From Curtobacterium pusillum (lineage in GTDB: Bacteria > Actinomycetota > Actinomycetes > Actinomycetales > Microbacteriaceae): a DNA stretch of 64,000 bases. Positions 62,128 through 64,000 of this stretch are shown here, in pieces. Location of the stretch: NCBI RefSeq assembly GCF_007680845.1, contig NZ_VEIY01000001.1, positions 256,227 through 320,226 on the forward strand, read 5' to 3'. Under the pieces are notes generated by a model. The model ran no database searches. It was not told the DNA's origin and saw only the letters and a list, made by a program, of their open reading frames with translations. Numbering within the stretch: position 1 is the stretch's first letter; every line of letters begins with the position of its first letter. The position numbers were made by a program, and so were the translations under genes.

Positions 62128-63770
62128 CCTCCGTGTCACCCACCACCGAGAAGAAGCCGTGGCCCGCACTCTGGGCACTCGTCGTCGGCTTCTTCATGAT
62201 CCTCGTCGACTCGACCATCGTGTCCGTCGCGACCCCCACCATCGCGGAGAAGCTCGACGCCGACATCAACGCGGTCATCTGGGTGACGAGCGCCTACCTC
62301 CTCGCCTACGCCGTGCCGCTCCTCATCACCGGTCGACTCGGTGACCGCTTCGGCCCGAAGGTGCTGTACCAGACCGGCCTCGTGGTGTTCACGCTGTCGA
62401 GCCTCTGGTGCGGGCTGTCCGGGTCGATCGAGATGCTCATCGTCGCCCGCGTCGTGCAGGGCCTCGGGGCCGCCATGATGACGCCGCAGACGATGTCCGT
62501 CATCACCCGGATGTTCCCGCCGCAGAACCGTGGCGCGGCCATGGGTCTCTGGGGTGCCACGGCCGGCATCGCCTCGCTCGTCGGACCGATCGCGGGCGGC
62601 CTGCTCGTCGACGGCTTCGGCTGGGAGTGGATCTTCTTCGTGAACGTCCCCGTCGGCGTGGTCGCCTTCGTCCTCGCGCAGCGCCTCGTGCCGACGTTCG
62701 AGAAGCACCAGCACCGGTTCGACTACTTGGGCATCGTGCTCTCGGCGGTGGGGATGTTCCTGCTCGTCTTCGGCATCCAGGAAGGCGAGACGTACGACTG
62801 GGGCACCATCACCGGTCCGATCTCGGTCTGGGCGCTCATCATCGCCGGCATCGTGGTGCTCGCCGCGTTCGTGGTGTGGCAGGGCGTGCAGAAGACCGAG
62901 CCGCTGCTGCCGCTCGGCCTCTTCAAGGACCGCAACTTCACGCTCGCGAACATCGCGATCACGGCGGTCGGCGTCGCGATCTCCTCGTTCGCGCTCCCGC
63001 TCATGCTCTGGGCGCAGGACGTGAAGGACTTCTCGCCGACCCAGGCGGCGCTGCTCCTCGTGCCGATGGCCGTCATCTCCGCGGCCCTCGCACCGCTCGT
63101 CGGCAAGAACCTGCAGCGGTGGAACCCGCGCTGGGTCGCCGCGTTCGGGCTCGCCTGCTTCTCGGGCGGTCTGTTCTGGTTCGCCGGGCTCGTCGCCGGG
63201 AACGCCGGGTGGCAGCTCATCCTGCTGCCGAGCGCGCTGCTCGGCATCGCGAACGCCTGCATGTGGGGGCCGCTGTCGGTCTCGGCGACGCGGAACCTCT
63301 CGCCGCGCCTGGCGGGTGCCGGCTCCGGCGTGTACAACACCACGCGGCAGATCGGTGCCGTGCTCGGTTCGGCCGGCATCGCCGCGCTGATCGAGGCGCG
63401 CATCACCGCGAACTTCCCGGCACAGTCCGGCGGAGCTGCCGCCGGCGGTGCGGAACAGCAGGTCGGCACGCTCCCCGCGATCCTGCTCGACCCGTTCTCG
63501 AAGGCCATGGGTCAGTCGCTCGTCCTGCCCGCCGTCGTGCTCCTCGTCGCGATCGTCGCGGCGCTGTTCCTGGCGAAGCCGAAGCAGACCGTGGCCTGGC
63601 AGCAGACCGGGGCCGTCGCGACCGAGCCCGCGGTCGGCGAGACCCCGGCGGAGCACCTCGGTGCACACGCCGCCGCTCCGGCTCCGGCTCCGGCCACGCC
63701 CTCGACCGAGGACGAGGACGAGGACGAGCTCGCCACGGTCGACCACCACGGGCGGCACGCGGGCGCGTAG
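62124..63770 (+). CDS. MFS drug exporter, DHA2 (EmrB/QacA) type
   Basis: 548 residues with 14 predicted membrane segments. Signatures: MILVDSTIVSVATPTIAEKL (motif D1), ITGRLGDRFGPKVLYQTGLV (motif A), ARVVQGLGAAMMTPQTMSVI (motif B) and GPIAGGLLVDGFGWEWIFFV (motif C). The C-terminus is a long soluble acidic/Ala-Pro tail ending in HHGRHAGA. Coupled to and probably controlled by PadR upstream. Confidence 0.92.
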   Translation: MTSVSPTTEKKPWPALWALVVGFFMILVDSTIVSVATPTIAEKLDADINAVIWVTSAYLLAYAVPLLITGRLGDRFGPKVLYQTGLVVFTLSSLWCGLSGSIEMLIVARVVQGLGAAMMTPQTMSVITRMFPPQNRGAAMGLWGATAGIASLVGPIAGGLLVDGFGWEWIFFVNVPVGVVAFVLAQRLVPTFEKHQHRFDYLGIVLSAVGMFLLVFGIQEGETYDWGTITGPISVWALIIAGIVVLAAFVVWQGVQKTEPLLPLGLFKDRNFTLANIAITAVGVAISSFALPLMLWAQDVKDFSPTQAALLLVPMAVISAALAPLVGKNLQRWNPRWVAAFGLACFSGGLFWFAGLVAGNAGWQLILLPSALLGIANACMWGPLSVSATRNLSPRLAGAGSGVYNTTRQIGAVLGSAGIAALIEARITANFPAQSGGAAAGGAEQQVGTLPAILLDPFSKAMGQSLVLPAVVLLVAIVAALFLAKPKQTVAWQQTGAVATEPAVGETPAEHLGAHAAAPAPAPATPSTEDEDEDELATVDHHGRHAGA

Positions 63771-63779
63771 CCCCGACAC

Positions 63780-63817
63780 GACGAGCCCCGCGCTGCCCAG
63801 GTAGCGCGGGGCTCGTC
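63780..63817 (+). terminator. Terminator after the exporter
   Basis: A perfect 15-bp stem (63780-63794 with 63803-63817), GACGAGCCCCGCGCT and its complement, loop of 8, 9 bases after the stop. Confidence 0.88.
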
Positions 63818-63837
63818 CGCGTCCGGGCACGCCCGCT

Positions 63838-63982
63838 GGTGCGTCGTCATCGTTCGACATCCCACGCGTCGAACGACGGGTCCGATGTCGGATCATGCAC
63901 GGGAGCGCCGATGCGTGGTCATCGTTCGACAACACGCGCGTCGAACGACGGGTGCCGTGTCGAACAACGCGTGGGGAGCGCC
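63838..63982. repeat. Tandem 72-bp repeat with CGTTCGAC/GTCGAACG hairpins
   Basis: Two units, 63838-63909 and 63910-63982, each running from GTGCGT(C/G)GTCATCGTTCGAC to GGGAGCGCC. Inside each, CGTTCGAC pairs with GTCGAACG. Related sequences occur at 8081-8363 and 12233-12295. No gene is seen in the last 180 bases of the window. Confidence 0.85.
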
Positions 63983-64000
63983 CTGCGCCGCCGCCCGCCG

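Overview
The window comes from a high-GC actinobacterium, most likely Curtobacterium or a close relative in Microbacteriaceae. The evidence is the strongly G/C-biased third codon positions, the PurL/PurQ/PurS form of FGAM synthetase, C-terminal LAFTG sorting signals of the sortase-E type, DtxR/MntR-type metal control, many genes with leaderless-type promoters, and protein sequences typical of this family. The genus is an inference. No rRNA, tRNA, CRISPR array, transposase or phage gene was recognised.

Layout. 1-5 kb: the end of an aldo/keto reductase, a HEAT-repeat protein, then a manganese module: a yybP-ykoY-type Mn2+ riboswitch, a CaCA-family cation exchanger and a convergent mntR regulator. 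5-8 kb: a secreted PAP2 phosphatase and an L,D-transpeptidase. 8-14.6 kb: a frameshifted secreted protein, a Tam-like methyltransferase, a HAD-IIA phosphatase, a TetR regulator, an SpoU/TrmH methyltransferase, a LacI regulator and a uronate-dehydrogenase-like SDR. 14.7-18.2 kb: a tightly overlapping operon of tetR, a degenerate ABC ATPase and a YhgE/Pip membrane protein, with a palindromic operator. 18.3-28 kb: a very large secreted subtilase, an orphan antitoxin-like protein, purA, a low-molecular-weight phosphatase, an MFS carrier, a SpoIIE/PP2C phosphatase and a CPBP protease.

28.1-42.6 kb is an exopolysaccharide locus in one direction. It encodes a Wzz/BY-kinase, a BNR-motif membrane protein, an initiating sugar transferase, a flippase, an O-acetyltransferase, an EpsG-like polymerase, three glycosyltransferases, GDP-mannose dehydratase, GDP-fucose synthase, a DUF4012 protein and a small LAFTG surface protein. 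The flippase-to-glycosyltransferase core has clearly lower GC and rarer codons than its flanks, as expected for an exchangeable sugar-specificity cassette. A 1.8-kaa cadherin-like repeat adhesin, also ending in LAFTG, follows at 43-48.6 kb.

48.6-64 kb returns to housekeeping and stress genes: VanZ, two tandem paralogues of an unknown small protein, a SRAP peptidase, Ohr, YchJ, AroE, an iron-box-controlled siderophore-binding lipoprotein, chorismate mutase, a lactonase, a 2-hydroxyacid dehydrogenase, purSQL, and a PadR/DHA2 exporter pair.

Two genome-wide features stand out. Several families of palindromic intergenic repeats recur, the main one built on GACGGGAGGCGCGG. Many genes also carry a TANNNT -10 box exactly 6 or 7 bases before the start codon, which predicts leaderless mRNAs.
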